Shown: one piece after another, positions 27,340 through 37,311 of the stretch
How the letters are laid out: every line of letters begins with the position of its first letter
Position numbering within the stretch: position 1 is the first letter of the stretch
DNA from: CBDBJK01 sp965206395
GTDB taxonomy: Bacteria > Chloroflexota > Dehalococcoidia > Lucifugimonadales > CATOSD01
Assembly: GCA_965206395.1 (NCBI GenBank)
Contig: CBDBJK010000036.1
Location: 310,001 to 374,000 of the forward strand
Length of the DNA stretch: 64,000 nt
Direction: 5' to 3'
Notes under the pieces: generated by a model
Told to the model about the DNA's origin: nothing
Seen by the model: only the letters and a program-made list of their open reading frames with translations
Database searches by the model: none
Program-made: the position numbers and the translations under genes

Positions 27340-27691
27340 ATCACCGTCCTCCCATGTCTATGATGCCACAAGTGACCACGGTGTTGAAAGGGCGATAGCA
27401 CCTATACAATAGAATTGGACACATTCCTTACGTTTTTATCACGGCGAAATTCGATCGCGCCAGGAGTGAAAGGAGCCTTTTGTGACTAATTGCACAGGGA
27501 TTGACACTGCGCCACATCCGTGATTACAATGCGCCCCGTCGCAAGTCACATAACTATACGAACGTATGCGATGCGGCAGATTTGATATGGGGTCGCTCAC
27601 ATACACGGATACGCGCCTCCCGTACCGAAGGTTTTTGCACTTCGCGGCGCTGTCGGCAGTGGAAGCGAAAGCCTTGCGCGAAGGAGTGGTC
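27340..27691. other. Divergent promoter region, flavoprotein and agmatinase genes
   Basis: About 350 bp. It should hold both promoters; open frames within it are not convincing. Confidence 0.4.
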
Positions 27692-28696
27692 ATGACCGAG
27701 GAGCAGCAGAGAACGGAAAGCGAGAGTCAGGACGAAGCCGCGAACAAGCCCCAGCCTGACGTAAGGGCGCGGCCTCGCACCTTTTTCGGCACACCTCTGT
27801 GCGACGACATCAGCAAGCTTGATGCCGATGTCGCTTTCGTCGGTATGCCATTCGACCAGGGCACATTCGGGAGGCCGGGCGCTCGTTATGGGCCGGACGG
27901 CGTTAGAGATGCTGGCAGAGCCTATTCCTACGTCAACTTGCAGGATGGAACGGAAGCCCCCGGCTACTTCAGCAGCGACCTCGGCAAAGAGCTGCTCAAA
28001 GGCGTAACGATGGCAGACTGCGGCAACATCACTGTTGTCCCCTCTGATGTCCTCAAGAACTTCCAGAAGCTCACCAACACTGTCGAAGCCATCGTAAAGC
28101 GCAACGCTTTCCCCGTAATAATAGGCGGCGACCACGCGATCACCTTCCCAATCGTTCGGGGCCTGAGCAAGTTCGAACCCCTCGACATCGTGCACTTCGA
28201 TGCCCACATGGACTACTCCCACGATTCTCAAGGAGTCCTCTACACTCATGGCAACCCAATTCGCAGATGCCGGGAATTGCCGTTCGTGCGAAACATAAGC
28301 TCCATAGGCATCAGGAAAGAGACCAGGAAGGTCTATGACGAGGCTGTCGCGGACGGCAACCTGGTCGTCACCACCCGCAGGTTCAAGGAGCTAGGGCCTG
28401 AGAGAGTAATTGACCTGGTGGCCCCGTCGGAGAACCTGTACATTACCCTCGACATAGACGCGCTGGACCCCACGCAGGCTCCCGGCACAGGCACGCCGGA
28501 AACGGGAGGCCTCTACTACGAAGAGCTTCGGGACTCCCTGTTGCATCTAGCCAGAAGCCACCGCATTATTGCCTTCGACGTGGTTGAAGTCGCTCCACCC
28601 TATGATATCGCGGAGGTCACGACGATGGCAGCGGCCAAGCTCATCATAGACCTACTCAGCGAGATTTTTCCTTCCAGGGAAGACCCCGAGGCGTAG
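27692..28696 (+). CDS. Agmatinase/arginase-family ureohydrolase
   Basis: About 334 aa from ATG 27692 (MTEEQQRTESESQDEAANKP), which has GAAGGAG six bases upstream; the longer frame to 27566 has no such site. The two-manganese site is complete: GGDHAITFP, then IVHFDAHMDY, then ITLDIDALDPTQAPGTGTP, then FDVVEVAPPYD. The family hydrolyses guanidino compounds (agmatine, arginine, guanidinobutyrate and others) to urea. The GTGTPETGG loop suits agmatinase-like members, but the substrate cannot be fixed from sequence. Confidence 0.88.
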   Translation: MTEEQQRTESESQDEAANKPQPDVRARPRTFFGTPLCDDISKLDADVAFVGMPFDQGTFGRPGARYGPDGVRDAGRAYSYVNLQDGTEAPGYFSSDLGKELLKGVTMADCGNITVVPSDVLKNFQKLTNTVEAIVKRNAFPVIIGGDHAITFPIVRGLSKFEPLDIVHFDAHMDYSHDSQGVLYTHGNPIRRCRELPFVRNISSIGIRKETRKVYDEAVADGNLVVTTRRFKELGPERVIDLVAPSENLYITLDIDALDPTQAPGTGTPETGGLYYEELRDSLLHLARSHRIIAFDVVEVAPPYDIAEVTTMAAAKLIIDLLSEIFPSREDPEA

Positions 28697-28769
28697 TCAT
28701 TCGCCCAACTTGTCGAGGCATCGGTGGACGACAGCCAAATTTGAAGTCGGCAATAGACCCTAATAAACG

Positions 28770-28798
28770 AAATAGACGGCTCATGAAGCCGTCTATTT
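28770..28798 (+). terminator. Terminator after the agmatinase gene
   Basis: AAATAGACGGC pairs with GCCGTCTATTT around a TCATGAA loop and ends in a T-run. A similar hairpin stands at 63,421-63,450, next to the other island border. Confidence 0.85.
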
Positions 28799-28829
28799 TC
28801 ACGTTTACGATTGTGTAGTGCCGAAGGAG
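28791..28829. repeat. Putative left attachment site (attL-like) of the genomic island
   Basis: This 39-bp stretch matches 63,443-63,481 at 34 positions. The last 12 bases, GTGCCGAAGGAG, are the 3' end of the tRNA-Leu gene (complement). The first 16 (GTCTATTTTCACGTTT) lie just outside the tRNA. Confidence 0.65.
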
Positions 28830-29045
28830 AGAAGGGTACAAAGTGGCCTCTGCCGATAGCTCACCACCTTGTACCCCCTTACTCCCTGGATTACTTTGGA
28901 ATACCGCACGCTGGCGGACACTGTTGTCACTTTCATAATCATATCCTTGTTAGCAACATGTCAGGCTCTCGTAAGCCTAATGTCAGGAATCTCCCTCAAC
29001 CAGGTGGTTTACTGATAAATATATTCTGTGTGATGGAGGATATTA
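28830..29045. other. Island left-end non-coding stretch
   Basis: No convincing gene. It leads into the secreted-protein gene at 29046 and probably holds its promoter. Confidence 0.4.
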
Positions 29046-29342
29046 ATGCCTAATCTAATAACGAGGTTTACTTTGGCTCTAATCATAGCGGCTGCGATTG
29101 TCGGTACTGCGGTCGTCATGCCCACATCGGCATTGGCTGACTGTGGCGAAGACGAGAAATACCTATGTGAGCCTCCATTCCCATTGCAGCCTTTGCCAGA
29201 AGGCTCTGACGAATCCGACTTCGAGGAAACCACGGAAGAAGAAACCGCTCATATTAGTTCTATGAGGGAAGATGTAGACCAGAAGGTGTTTACTGTGATT
29301 CGCCTATATGAACAATCCAGTTCAGTACTACGTGCACAATGA
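29046..29342 (+). CDS. Small secreted acidic protein, unrecognised
   Basis: 98 aa. A clear Sec signal peptide (FTLALIIAAAIVGTAVVMPT, cleavage near SALA-DC) precedes a short acidic mature part with two Cys (DCGEDEKYLCEPP) and many Glu/Asp. GGAGG lies before the ATG. No family is recognised. The next gene has the same design, so both may encode exported peptides of the island. Confidence 0.55.
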   Translation: MPNLITRFTLALIIAAAIVGTAVVMPTSALADCGEDEKYLCEPPFPLQPLPEGSDESDFEETTEEETAHISSMREDVDQKVFTVIRLYEQSSSVLRAQ

Positions 29343-29423
29343 ATGTCGCCGAGTATCAACACTAGGAGGTTCCCCTTTGCTACCTCCTACAATGCATTCA
29401 GGGACATAAACAAGAGGTTTTCA

Positions 29424-29547
29424 ATGTTGTTCATTAAGAAACGGCTGACGGCATCAGCCATTGCATTGATAATTGGTATTTCAGTGTTAGCCTCTATAAG
29501 CGCAGTGACAGTCAGTGCAGATGGTTATATCGATTACTATGATTATG
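29424..29547 (+). pseudogene. Second small secreted protein, truncated by IS3-type element
   Basis: The frame (about 29424) begins with a signal peptide (RLTASAIALIIGISVLASIS, then VTVSADGYIDYYDY) and runs straight into the IS3-type element at 29548, which adds a few foreign codons. The rest of the gene is not found on the other side, where the res gene ends instead. A deletion next to the element is likely. Confidence 0.55.
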
Positions 29548-29634
29548 AGGTGGTACCCAAAAACTAGACAACTGGCTAAGAGAGAGTCCAGCTCCTAAAA
29601 TAACCGGCAACTAACCGACGTGAAGGAGCAGGAC

Positions 29635-29919
29635 ATGAAGCAGACGAGGAATAAGCACAGTCCGGCGTTCAAGGCCAAGGTGGCCCTGGCCGCCCTTGCG
29701 GGGGAAGGGACCATCGCCCAGCTGGCCAGCCGATTTGAGGTCCATCCCAGTCAGATTCACGCCTGGAAAAGGGCCCTGGTGGAAGGAGCCCCGGAGCTAT
29801 TTGCCACCAATCAGAAATCCCAGGAGAAAGCCAAGGAAGCTCAGATTAACCACCTCTACCGGCACATCGGCCAGCTGAAGGTGGAACGCGATTTTTTGTC
29901 GGAAAGGTCCGGTCTATGA
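29635..29919 (+). CDS. IS3-family OrfA (HTH, Tnp_1-type)
   Basis: 94 aa from ATG 29635 behind GGAGCAGG. The helix-turn-helix is EGTIAQLASRFEVHPSQIHA, followed by a short leucine-zipper-like helix (INHLYRHIGQLKVERDFL). Its stop overlaps the start of orfB by 4 bp (ATGA), a layout that allows coupling or frameshifting. Confidence 0.9.
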   Translation: MKQTRNKHSPAFKAKVALAALAGEGTIAQLASRFEVHPSQIHAWKRALVEGAPELFATNQKSQEKAKEAQINHLYRHIGQLKVERDFLSERSGL

Positions 29920-30851
29920 GTCGCAGCATACGGCGAGCCATGATAGACCGAGACCACCAGCAGCTGTCTTTGGTGCGTCAATGTATCCTGCTGGACGTCA
30001 GCCGGGCCTCGGTGTACTACCGGCCGGTACCGACCAGGGCAGAAGACCTGGAGTTGATGGCCCTGATGGACCGTCAGTATTTGAAGACCCCCTTCTACGG
30101 CTCCAGGAAGATGAAGGCCTGGCTGCTGCAACAGGGCTATCTGGTGAGCCGAAAAAGGGTTCGAAGGCTGATGCGGTTGATGGGTCTGGAAGCCATCTAC
30201 CGGCGTCCCAACACCAGCAAACCAGCGCCGGGACACCGGATCTTTCCCTATCTGCTGAAGGGAGTGGAGGTTAATCGGGTCGACCAGGTCTGGGCCGCGG
30301 ACATCACCTACATCCCCATGGCGAAGGGCTTCCTGTACCTGGTGGCCATCATGGACTGGCACAGCCGGCACGTGCTGGCCTGGAAGCTCTCCAACACCAT
30401 GGACACCAGCTTCTGCGTGGCGGCGTTGGAGGAAGCCCTGGGTAAGGGACGACCGGAGATATTCAACACCGACCAGGGGAGTCAGTTCACCAGTGAGGCC
30501 TTTACCCAGACGTTGCAGGAGCAGAGGGTCCAGGTCAGCATGGATGGTAAGGGTAGGTACCTGGACAACATCTTCGTGGAGCGGCTGTGGCGGAGCATCA
30601 AGTACGAGGAGGTGTATCTGAAAGCTTACCAGACCGTCGCCGAGGCCCGAACTGGGATCAATGCCTACCTGGAGTTCTACAACCGGCAGAGGCCTCACCA
30701 GGCTTTGGGCTACCGGACCCCAGCAGAGGTGTACCAACATGGCCAGGAAGAAAGGGGAGCAGCAGCTGAAGAAGCAGGGCTGCCATCGGGCTTGGTGAAA
30801 CCTAGCGCAGGGGTGGGAGACTCTCTTAATTTAGCCCTCGTGCTGTCTTAA
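29916..30851 (+). CDS. IS3-family OrfB transposase (DDE integrase core)
   Basis: 311 aa. The DDE residues lie in VDQVWAADITYIPMAKGF, in RPEIFNTDQGSQFTSEAF, and in DNIFVERLWRSIKYEEVYL. Intact. A second copy, identical as far as I compared, is at 59762-60697. Confidence 0.93.
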   Translation: MSRSIRRAMIDRDHQQLSLVRQCILLDVSRASVYYRPVPTRAEDLELMALMDRQYLKTPFYGSRKMKAWLLQQGYLVSRKRVRRLMRLMGLEAIYRRPNTSKPAPGHRIFPYLLKGVEVNRVDQVWAADITYIPMAKGFLYLVAIMDWHSRHVLAWKLSNTMDTSFCVAALEEALGKGRPEIFNTDQGSQFTSEAFTQTLQEQRVQVSMDGKGRYLDNIFVERLWRSIKYEEVYLKAYQTVAEARTGINAYLEFYNRQRPHQALGYRTPAEVYQHGQEERGAAAEEAGLPSGLVKPSAGVGDSLNLALVLS

Positions 30852-30871
30852 TAATGGGGTCCACCTTAATC

Positions 30872-32356
30872 CTAGAAAAGGGGTTCACCGCCTCTCTTGC
30901 GTTTCTGAGCAAAGTAAGCGCCCTGAACCTGTTCCGGTTTGAAGTCTTTCCAATCGGCTGCCCAAGATGGAGAACTGCCTTTCAAGTCTTCAAACGCTTG
31001 GTCAAAGATGCGCTGAAGAACACCCACATCATCCTGCTCTGTTCGGTAGTTAGCCACTCGGTCGATGAAGAACAGGGATAGCACCTTTATGCCTTGAGCT
31101 TTCAGAGTTGCTTGCCTGCGGAAATGCTGCCCTATTGTGTAACGTATCTGTGCCTCGAATAAAGCCTCTTTATCGGCCCCCTGAGATTCACCTGTGCTAA
31201 GCTCGTTTCCATTTGTAAACAGAACTGTTCCAAGGCCAGGATTGATTTCTTCGATCACGAAGTCTGCATATTCAGGCCGCTGGGTTTTTGCCTCAAGCGA
31301 GTCACTGGGCCTCACCAACACTACCTGCTCTTTGACCGTTCCATTTTTCATTAGCTTGTGGACGGCGATTCGGGCGGTAATCGTCGTCTTCTTGCTCTCT
31401 ATTTTGTCCAGACGCATGAACGCCTGGTTAGCTTCGTTCTCTCTTAATACCGAGGCGACCGTAATTCGCTTAACTATACCTTCCCGATAAGCATCGTAAG
31501 GGGTGAGACGGTAAACTAGGTTGTAGGGGTTCCGGTGGGTTGCGCTATAACGTAGCGCGAAAAGTGGATTTAATAGAGCCAATGCTGCGACGCTCTTCTC
31601 GCTCTCCATGTTCTGAGGTTCGTCAAGAATAAGTATCGGCCTTGCAGCTTGCACCATATAAAGGGGAGTCTCGCCTTGCAGTTTGTCAGTGGCCTGGCGA
31701 ATTACATTGGATGCCTTGTTGAAGGCGGCAATGGTCATGATCATTATTTCGATCCCGTCTGACTGAGCGAAATGGCGCACCTGAATACGATTCTCAGAGT
31801 CATAGACGTAGTAGCGATATGGAGGATTCCCATGAATGGTCTTGAAATGGCTCTCCGTGATCTTTAGGGTCTTCAATACACCTTCACGCACTGCGACCGA
31901 GGGCACGACCACTATGAATTTACGCATTCCATATCGTCGGAATAACTCTAAAGCTGTTCTCAGTTCTACAACTTGAGCGATCCTGGTATGGAGGACATGT
32001 AAACATAAAGGTCGGGAGGGGACGATCGTGGACGCGAGCATCATTCCCGTTCCGGTTTCCATTTCGACTGAGAAGTTAGCAAAGTGAACGGACATAGAGC
32101 CATCTACTGTTTCGATTGTCTCATCCAAGAATGCAAGCTCAGAGTCTTTAGGATGACCATTTCGCTCCTGCACAGCTTGAAGATTTGCGATCACTGTTTC
32201 TTCAGTGATGTCCAACTCATTGGCGATGGCTGCATAGCTCGACGTAGTTCCAAAGAACAACTCTGGCTCTATACGGGGCTGACCCTCAAAAAGATCGACA
32301 ACGGCTTCTATGGCGTGAGTCTGGAATTTCTGATTAGTATCGAACTTGAACTCCAT
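30872..32356 (-). pseudogene. res: Type III restriction helicase/endonuclease subunit Res, Walker A destroyed and C-terminus lost
   Basis: Res helicase-type protein of 494 aa; intact homologues have about 900-1000. The family motif should read METGTGKT then a few residues to LRT. Here METGTG is followed by 27 foreign residues (MMLASTIVPSRPLCLHVLHT...) before ELRTALELFRRYGMRKF. The foreign stretch comes from the complement of the IS5-type transposase at 60,706-61,656. The DEAD-like box is PILILDEPQNMES and motif III RYSATHRNPYNLVYRL. The end is cut by the IS3-type element. Without Walker A Lys and the nuclease domain, it should be inactive. It starts 9 bp after mod. Confidence 0.88.
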
Positions 32357-32365
32357 AGCTGGCTC

Positions 32366-32751
32366 CTAGATAGTCTTTAGACGAAATTGCAGAGCGAGAT
32401 TTGCCGCTGTGGTATCGTCTAGGGCTGTGTCTCTGCAAATCAACAAGTCATCTTCGCTCAGGTTCAAAGCCTTGGACGTTTCCAGGTTAAACGTGTCACC
32501 CAAGCAGATGAAAAATGACTGGCCCTTGTCACCATCTGTCACACGCCATACGGTTGCATCATCGATTCCTTCCACATTTTCGATTTGGGATGTTAGGCTG
32601 AAGCCTTCCTTTTGGGCAACCTCATAGATTACATTCCCCGGTTCCCATCCGTCCCCAAGTGGGTCGCTCATCATCTCCATTTGGCGGGTGTATTCTTTTG
32701 GCTCCGTTTCAGGCGGAAGTGGCTCCCATTGGTTGTAGCTAGGTTCTACTA
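32366..32751 (-). pseudogene. mod: Type III methyltransferase Mod, C-terminal fragment (piece 3 of 3)
   Basis: Continues the mod frame after IS630 copy C. Joining at one TA gives FKVFKLVEPSYNQWEP, and the frame runs to KTI at 32366 (VEGIDDATVWRVTDGDKGQS, then FNLETSKALNLSEDDLLICR). This region is a typical Mod C-terminus used in subunit contacts. Confidence 0.88.
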
Positions 32752-34002
32752 GTGGTTCAACGTTTTTGTATTGATGGGTAGAGTGACTTTAGCTTGATGC
32801 GCGCATCCTCGGTAGTGAAGCGCCAATCCACTCGTATCACATCCCGGTTGCGTTGATTCTGCCAAGCATTGACCTCGCCGCGCAGGATGTCTTGATTGGC
32901 AATCCGTCGGTCCAGGCACTGTCGAGCCAGCACACCGATCTCTATCTCCGCCATATTCAACCAACTCCCGTGTTTGGGAGTGTAGTGTATCTCCAGTCGC
33001 TCAGCTATACGCCTCGCCTCAGCAGGCTCGAATGCCTCGTATAGCGAGGACAGCTTGTGAGTGTTGAGATTGTCCATTACCAGCACGATCCGGTCTCTGT
33101 CAGGGTAGTCCTCGTCGACCAGTTTCTTTATCACATGCGCCCAGTCCACCTTCGTGCGACGCTCTCTGACCTCGACTCGGCACCATCCGTCCAACGGTGC
33201 AAACAGCATGAACAGGCTGCTCACTCCATTGCGCTCGTATTCGTAGTCGTATGCCGCCGATAAGCCGGGCGCTGCGGGACGCGGCACTCGCGTCTCCTTG
33301 ACTTGCTGTTTGCTCGTCTCATCCATGCACACCAGAACCTCATTCCCATCGTACGGCCGTTGGTAGACCTCCAGTACGTCTTCCATCACGTCTTCCATCG
33401 CGCACACAAACTCCGCGCTCTGACCGGGCGGGATGCACCAACTCTGCTTCAGCCACGGCTTCAGTTCGTTTTTTTTTAAGCGCCTGGCGAACCGTCTCGG
33501 TGCTAATGGTCCCGACTATCTCACACTCGACCAACTGGTCAGCCAACAGCTTCAGGGTCCAACTGGCACGCCCCTCCGGCGGTTCCCCGCAGGCCATCGC
33601 TATCAACCGTGCTTCACCTTCGCCGTCCAGTCTCTTTTGACGCCGACGCAGTTGCTTTTTGCGATTCAGCGCAGACTCAACCCCCTCCTCCACACAGCGC
33701 TTGCGTATTCGCTCGACCGTTGACTGTCCCACACCGAGCGCGCTGGTGATGTCCGCGTCCTTCATTCCCCCGTCCGAGCGTGACTCATCGCTCATCAGCA
33801 GAATGCGCGCATGGGTCTGTTTGTACGCCGCAGCCCGACCGCGTGAGACCAAGGCGTTGAGTTCCTGTTGTTCGTCGGTAGTCAGTCTGATACGGTACTT
33901 CTTGGTAGACATCATGGTTCCTCCTCGGTTCAACGTTACGATTGAACCCCCAAGAGGAACAATGACTATCATGGTATTCATTTCAATGATGTTGGACCAC
34001 TA
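32750..34002 (-). mobile_element. IS630-type element, copy C
   Basis: Inserted in the 3' part of mod at CTAG with TA duplicated. Removal restores the mod frame. Confidence 0.95.
32757..33915 (-). CDS. IS630-type transposase, copy C
   Basis: Same two-frame layout as copy A, A9 run present, two MEDV units in the second frame. One substitution (WCRVEV for WRRVEV) distinguishes it. Confidence 0.9.
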
Positions 34003-34662
34003 GCTTGAAGACCTTGAATCCGAGGTCTTGTGGCATCTCGGCGACTTTCACATCCGATTGCACATTTTCAAGTTTTTTGATTGCATCAATGACGCGCCGG
34101 ATACGCTCCTTACCGATGTCGGCGATTGTCGGAAAGCCCGATTGCCGTGCGGCGGAATCTTTGGGCGTGGGTTCGGGCAATTGCACCATGATGAATCTCC
34201 GATTGCCACTATCCTCACGGTTGAGTTCTAAGACTGCCTGAGCCGTTGTGCACGATCCTGCGAAAAAGTCAAGAACTATGGCATTGGGATCATTGCAAAG
34301 CAATAGCTGTGTCTTGATGAGATCAACAGGTTTTGGCGATGGAAAGACTCGTCCTGGAATCAGTTTATCGAATGCGACTTGCCCCCTCTCTGTCAGGTAT
34401 TCCTTGTCCGTCCAGACTGTCTTTAATTTCTTTCTAACTATATCTCCTTCATCATCAGTGGCATACGCCCTTCGGAAGACCTTCCAACGCTCGTTGACCT
34501 GTCTACCAACGAGTAGTTGCGATTCTCGATCAACCTTCTCTCTTCCCCATCCCCAACATCCTTCAAATCCATCGTCCCAAATCGGTTTCACTTCGATCAA
34601 ACCTTCATCATTCTGAAGTCCAACTTTTCCTGTTCCAGGGTTAACATACAAAGGGTAATATA
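34001..34662 (-). pseudogene. mod: Type III methyltransferase Mod, central fragment (piece 2 of 3)
   Basis: Begins where the 16.9-kb insertion ends (YPLYVNPGTGKVGLQNDEG) and holds the target-recognition region and the AdoMet-binding motif I (AIVLDFFAGSCTTAQAVLEL). It ends at IS630 copy C. It follows piece 1 (51558-52456) across the large insertion. Confidence 0.88.
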
Positions 34663-34952
34663 TTGGACTTTGGACAAATTTGCGGTCATTTGATTGCCAA
34701 AATATGAATCGGGGATGCCATCACAGCTCACCACAAAGGTGTGCGGTATTTCGGTCGTCCTCTCAGGAAGGGATCAGATGAATTATTCGGGAGTTTGTGC
34801 GAGTCTTCATTTCAGCTCAAACATCGGATTATTTCATCCGTGTGTTCCCTGCCGTGATTTCCGGTTGCTGTCAAGGCCTATGGCAAGCGGCTTCTGACAC
34901 CCTTGATCTGTGAATCTTTCATCAACCGATGCTCATTTTGTCCAAAGTCCAA
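34663..34952. mobile_element. 290-bp non-autonomous (MITE-like) element with TTGGACTTTGGACAA ends
   Basis: Perfect 15-bp inverted ends, no coding capacity, and internal sequence unlike the larger element at 48,717. It was probably mobilised by the transposase encoded there. Confidence 0.75.
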
Positions 34953-35172
34953 TCAGTAAAGCATCAGGATAAAGTTGTACGTGTCGACGCAATGCCTCTT
35001 TGTCTATTTTGCGATTTCTCTGACCGTGAACCTTGGGTGCGAGGTCTTCCCGCTTACACCAGTCGTTGACGCACCACAGGCTGACCTCATAGCGACGTGA
35101 TGCCCTCGCCTTGCTTCCACTTTCGTTTACAAAGCCAACCACTCTCTTTCTCAGGTCTATGCTATAAGTCAT
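34953..35172 (-). pseudogene. IS630-family transposase (second type), N-terminal half
   Basis: MTYSIDLRKRVVGFVNESGS followed by an HTH and RRHVQLYPDAL, the usual N-terminus of IS630-type elements. It is cut at YPDALL by the MITE-like element. The missing half (RERAEPFGVRINAVWSMMR and beyond) is at 48,710-48,084, and both breakpoints carry TCAGTA. Confidence 0.85.
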
Positions 35173-35217
35173 AATGTCGTTGATCATACCATACGGTTAT
35201 AAAGTGGATTGACTATA

Positions 35218-35678
35218 ATCGGTTGATTCGGTATCTTCGTGAGCTTGCGGCAGGCGAAGCACAGGTTGACGCTCCGGTTGAAATCCTGACACCTCGAAAA
35301 GCGCTGGGGTTGTTATTGCGGCATCCGAACGATCGGAGTGAGGAACAGTGTTCAGCCATCCAGACTGTCGGTAAACTGGATCCCGAATTAAGGCGGGCGG
35401 TGGATCTGTTTGAAGGGTTCGCTCGGTTGGTTCGACGTCATCAAAATGAGAAGCTAGAAGAATGGCTCAGGCGTGCCGAGGCTAGTGGGATAGATGAGAT
35501 CAAGCGATTTGTTAGCAAACTTCGCCAAGACCTGGACGCGGTCATCGCAGGGCTGAGCTTACCCTGGAGTCAGGGGCAGACCGAAGGACAGGTTACGAAA
35601 TTGAAACTCATCCGTAGGCAGATGTACGGCAGAGGCAACTTTGATTTGTTGAGAAAACGAGTGCTGAGAGCGGCCTGA
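35218..35678 (+). pseudogene. ISL3-family transposase, C-terminal part
   Basis: Reads IRYLRELAAGEAQVDAP then KLRQDLDAVIAGLSLPWSQG and QTEGQVTKLKLIRRQMYGRG, the characteristic ISL3 C-terminus. It joins the fragment ending GYSGSYQTV at 48,080 when the second-type IS630 element is removed. A likely ISL3 right end lies near 35,746 (complement starts GGCTCACCCGTAATTC). Confidence 0.8.
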
Positions 35679-36148
35679 GATCAAACTCGTTGCTCGGCGT
35701 TACAGGCACCCAAAACCAAATCATCAGAATTACGGGTGAGCCATATTTACGGGCGAATATTGACAACTTTAGGCCATAACTACCTCCCCGATACAGGCTC
35801 AGTTTCCGAGGAAGCTACTTCACCCTTGCCTCCCCAAGGAAGCGCAGGACCAGATAAAGGATATACCGGCTTTGCACCGTAAGTCCGTAGTATGCTCGAA
35901 ATATCACATCGATCGACATAGAAGAGTACTATTTCGCCTTCACATATCGCACGAGCGATGAACAGTCACGAAATTTGGGGGCTCAACCACTTTTGGTGCA
36001 AAGCTGGATATACCTTTGGATACATCCCTGACATGCCGGCGTCGATATACCAGGGGGTTGGAAGATACCAAAGTAGCAGTGATTATGCTGTACCTGTCGC
36101 GGCGTCGCCACGGGGAGCCTCTCGCAGTGTGGCGGATACGGGAACCGG
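35679..36148. other. ISL3 right end and non-coding stretch
   Basis: The first 70 bp look like the ISL3 terminal region. The rest has no gene I can support. Confidence 0.4.
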
Positions 36149-36961
36149 TCAGACGCGGGCGATATTCGGATCAAACTGGGCATCCCTGAACTTGGCAGCC
36201 TCCCGCACGCCTTTTTCCCGCGCTATCTGAGAAAGCTCACTGCTCTCCTCTCTCTGGATCTGCTGAGCTCGGTCAGTAAGACCAACCATGGTGGCGAATC
36301 CCATAACCTCGTAGATCCGATGGATGGCCTTCTTGGTCCCCTGAACTGCCTCTGGATTGAGCTTCGTGATGTAGTCTGCCCAACGACTAAGCTCCTCCTC
36401 GAGTTGCTCAGGGTCTACAACCCGCTGGACGTACTGGAATTCTAGTGCCTGATCGGCATCCATCCAGCCACCCAGCATGTAGAGTTTCTTCAGCACCCGC
36501 ATAGGCAGGAGCATTGGGAAGGGGGTTGCTTCGGGATTGGAGGTGCTGGTCTTGCTGTTCTCGAAGCTGAACCGCGTGCCCTTTGCCGCAATCACGAAAT
36601 CGCATCCGCTCAGCAACATGTTGGCCGCCGGTCCCGCATAGCCGTGGACGCCTGCTACAATCGGCTTGGGGAAGTACCAGGGCCTTGGCGACGGATACGC
36701 CGAGTAGCGATCTGGCACCGTCGGCGTTGCCGGTCTCTCCCGGCCGGCGTAGCCTCGCATGTCGTGGCCCGCAGAGAAGACAGGTCCCGCCCCTCTCAAA
36801 GTCACGACTTTGACCTCTGGATCGACTTCCGCAGCGTCCAGGATCGCGTTCCAGTTGAGCTCCATCTCATGGGTGATGGCGTTCCTCACTTCAGGACGGT
36901 TGAGCACCACCTCCAAGACTCCCCCATTTTTGTTGACCATAAACCCTTCATAAGTGTCCAT
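36149..36961 (-). CDS. Enoyl-CoA hydratase/isomerase-family protein (crotonase fold) 1
   Basis: 270 aa. Crotonase segments are LNRPEVRNAITHEMELNWN, GPVFSAGHDMRGYAG (first oxyanion strand) and GVHGYAGPAANMLLSGCDFV (second oxyanion loop), followed by an unusual KTSTSNPEATPF stretch where other hydratases carry the catalytic Glu region. The reaction is therefore uncertain: hydration, isomerisation or ring cleavage of an acyl-CoA. GGTAGAG precedes the ATG. It is the last gene of a minus-strand catabolic cluster running down from 45,745. Confidence 0.85.
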   Translation of the reverse strand: MDTYEGFMVNKNGGVLEVVLNRPEVRNAITHEMELNWNAILDAAEVDPEVKVVTLRGAGPVFSAGHDMRGYAGRERPATPTVPDRYSAYPSPRPWYFPKPIVAGVHGYAGPAANMLLSGCDFVIAAKGTRFSFENSKTSTSNPEATPFPMLLPMRVLKKLYMLGGWMDADQALEFQYVQRVVDPEQLEEELSRWADYITKLNPEAVQGTKKAIHRIYEVMGFATMVGLTDRAQQIQREESSELSQIAREKGVREAAKFRDAQFDPNIARV

Positions 36962-37055
36962 CTCTACCGCAGTCCTTTCTCAGCGCTCTAGCGCTGTAAA
37001 GTAAGTTGGTGTTGCGTGGTAAGCCACCTTTTGCTGTACTAGCCGGTGGTAATCA

Positions 37056-37268
37056 GTGTCTGAGATACCTAAGTGCTCCGTTTCAGAAATAGTGTCATGG
37101 TTTTCGGCAGGACTTGTTGCTAAATATGAAGAGCTTTCCAACCAAAGCCCAACTCCTTTTCAGTGGAGGTTTGACCGAGCCAAACTGACGACACTGCTAG
37201 CAAAGATCGAGGCTCGCCACAAGCTCTTCACAGATGCTCAACTCGCCTGCCTCCAGGAGGCAGCATAA
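37056..37268 (+). pseudogene. Transposase tail remnant (IS630-like)
   Basis: The reading frame ends PFQWRFDRAKLTTLLAKIEA, which resembles the C-terminal tail of IS630-type transposases. No start, catalytic part or inverted repeats remain. It separates the crotonase from the CoA-transferases, so the catabolic cluster was itself hit by older insertions. Confidence 0.45.
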
Positions 37269-37311
37269 CCATGACATCATTTATGAAACGAAGCACTAAG
37301 ACGTCTTTACA

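Larger units (their letters stand above)
29548..30866 (+). mobile_element. IS3-family insertion sequence, copy 1 of 2
   Basis: Ends are AGGTGGTACCC (29548) and, complementary, AGGTGGACCCC (30866). It has two overlapping frames (orfA, orfB). No direct repeat flanks it, and both neighbours are truncated genes. Confidence 0.9.

Noticed and set aside
29548..30866. Target duplication for IS3-type copy 1
   Set aside because: GAGG precedes both IS3 copies but does not follow either; it belongs partly to the element end.
34663..34952. Internal-deletion copy of the IS4-like element at 48,717
   Set aside because: Only the 15-bp ends match; the sequences just inside all four ends differ, so it is a separate MITE-like element. 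A simple cointegrate with two identical copies is therefore not supported.
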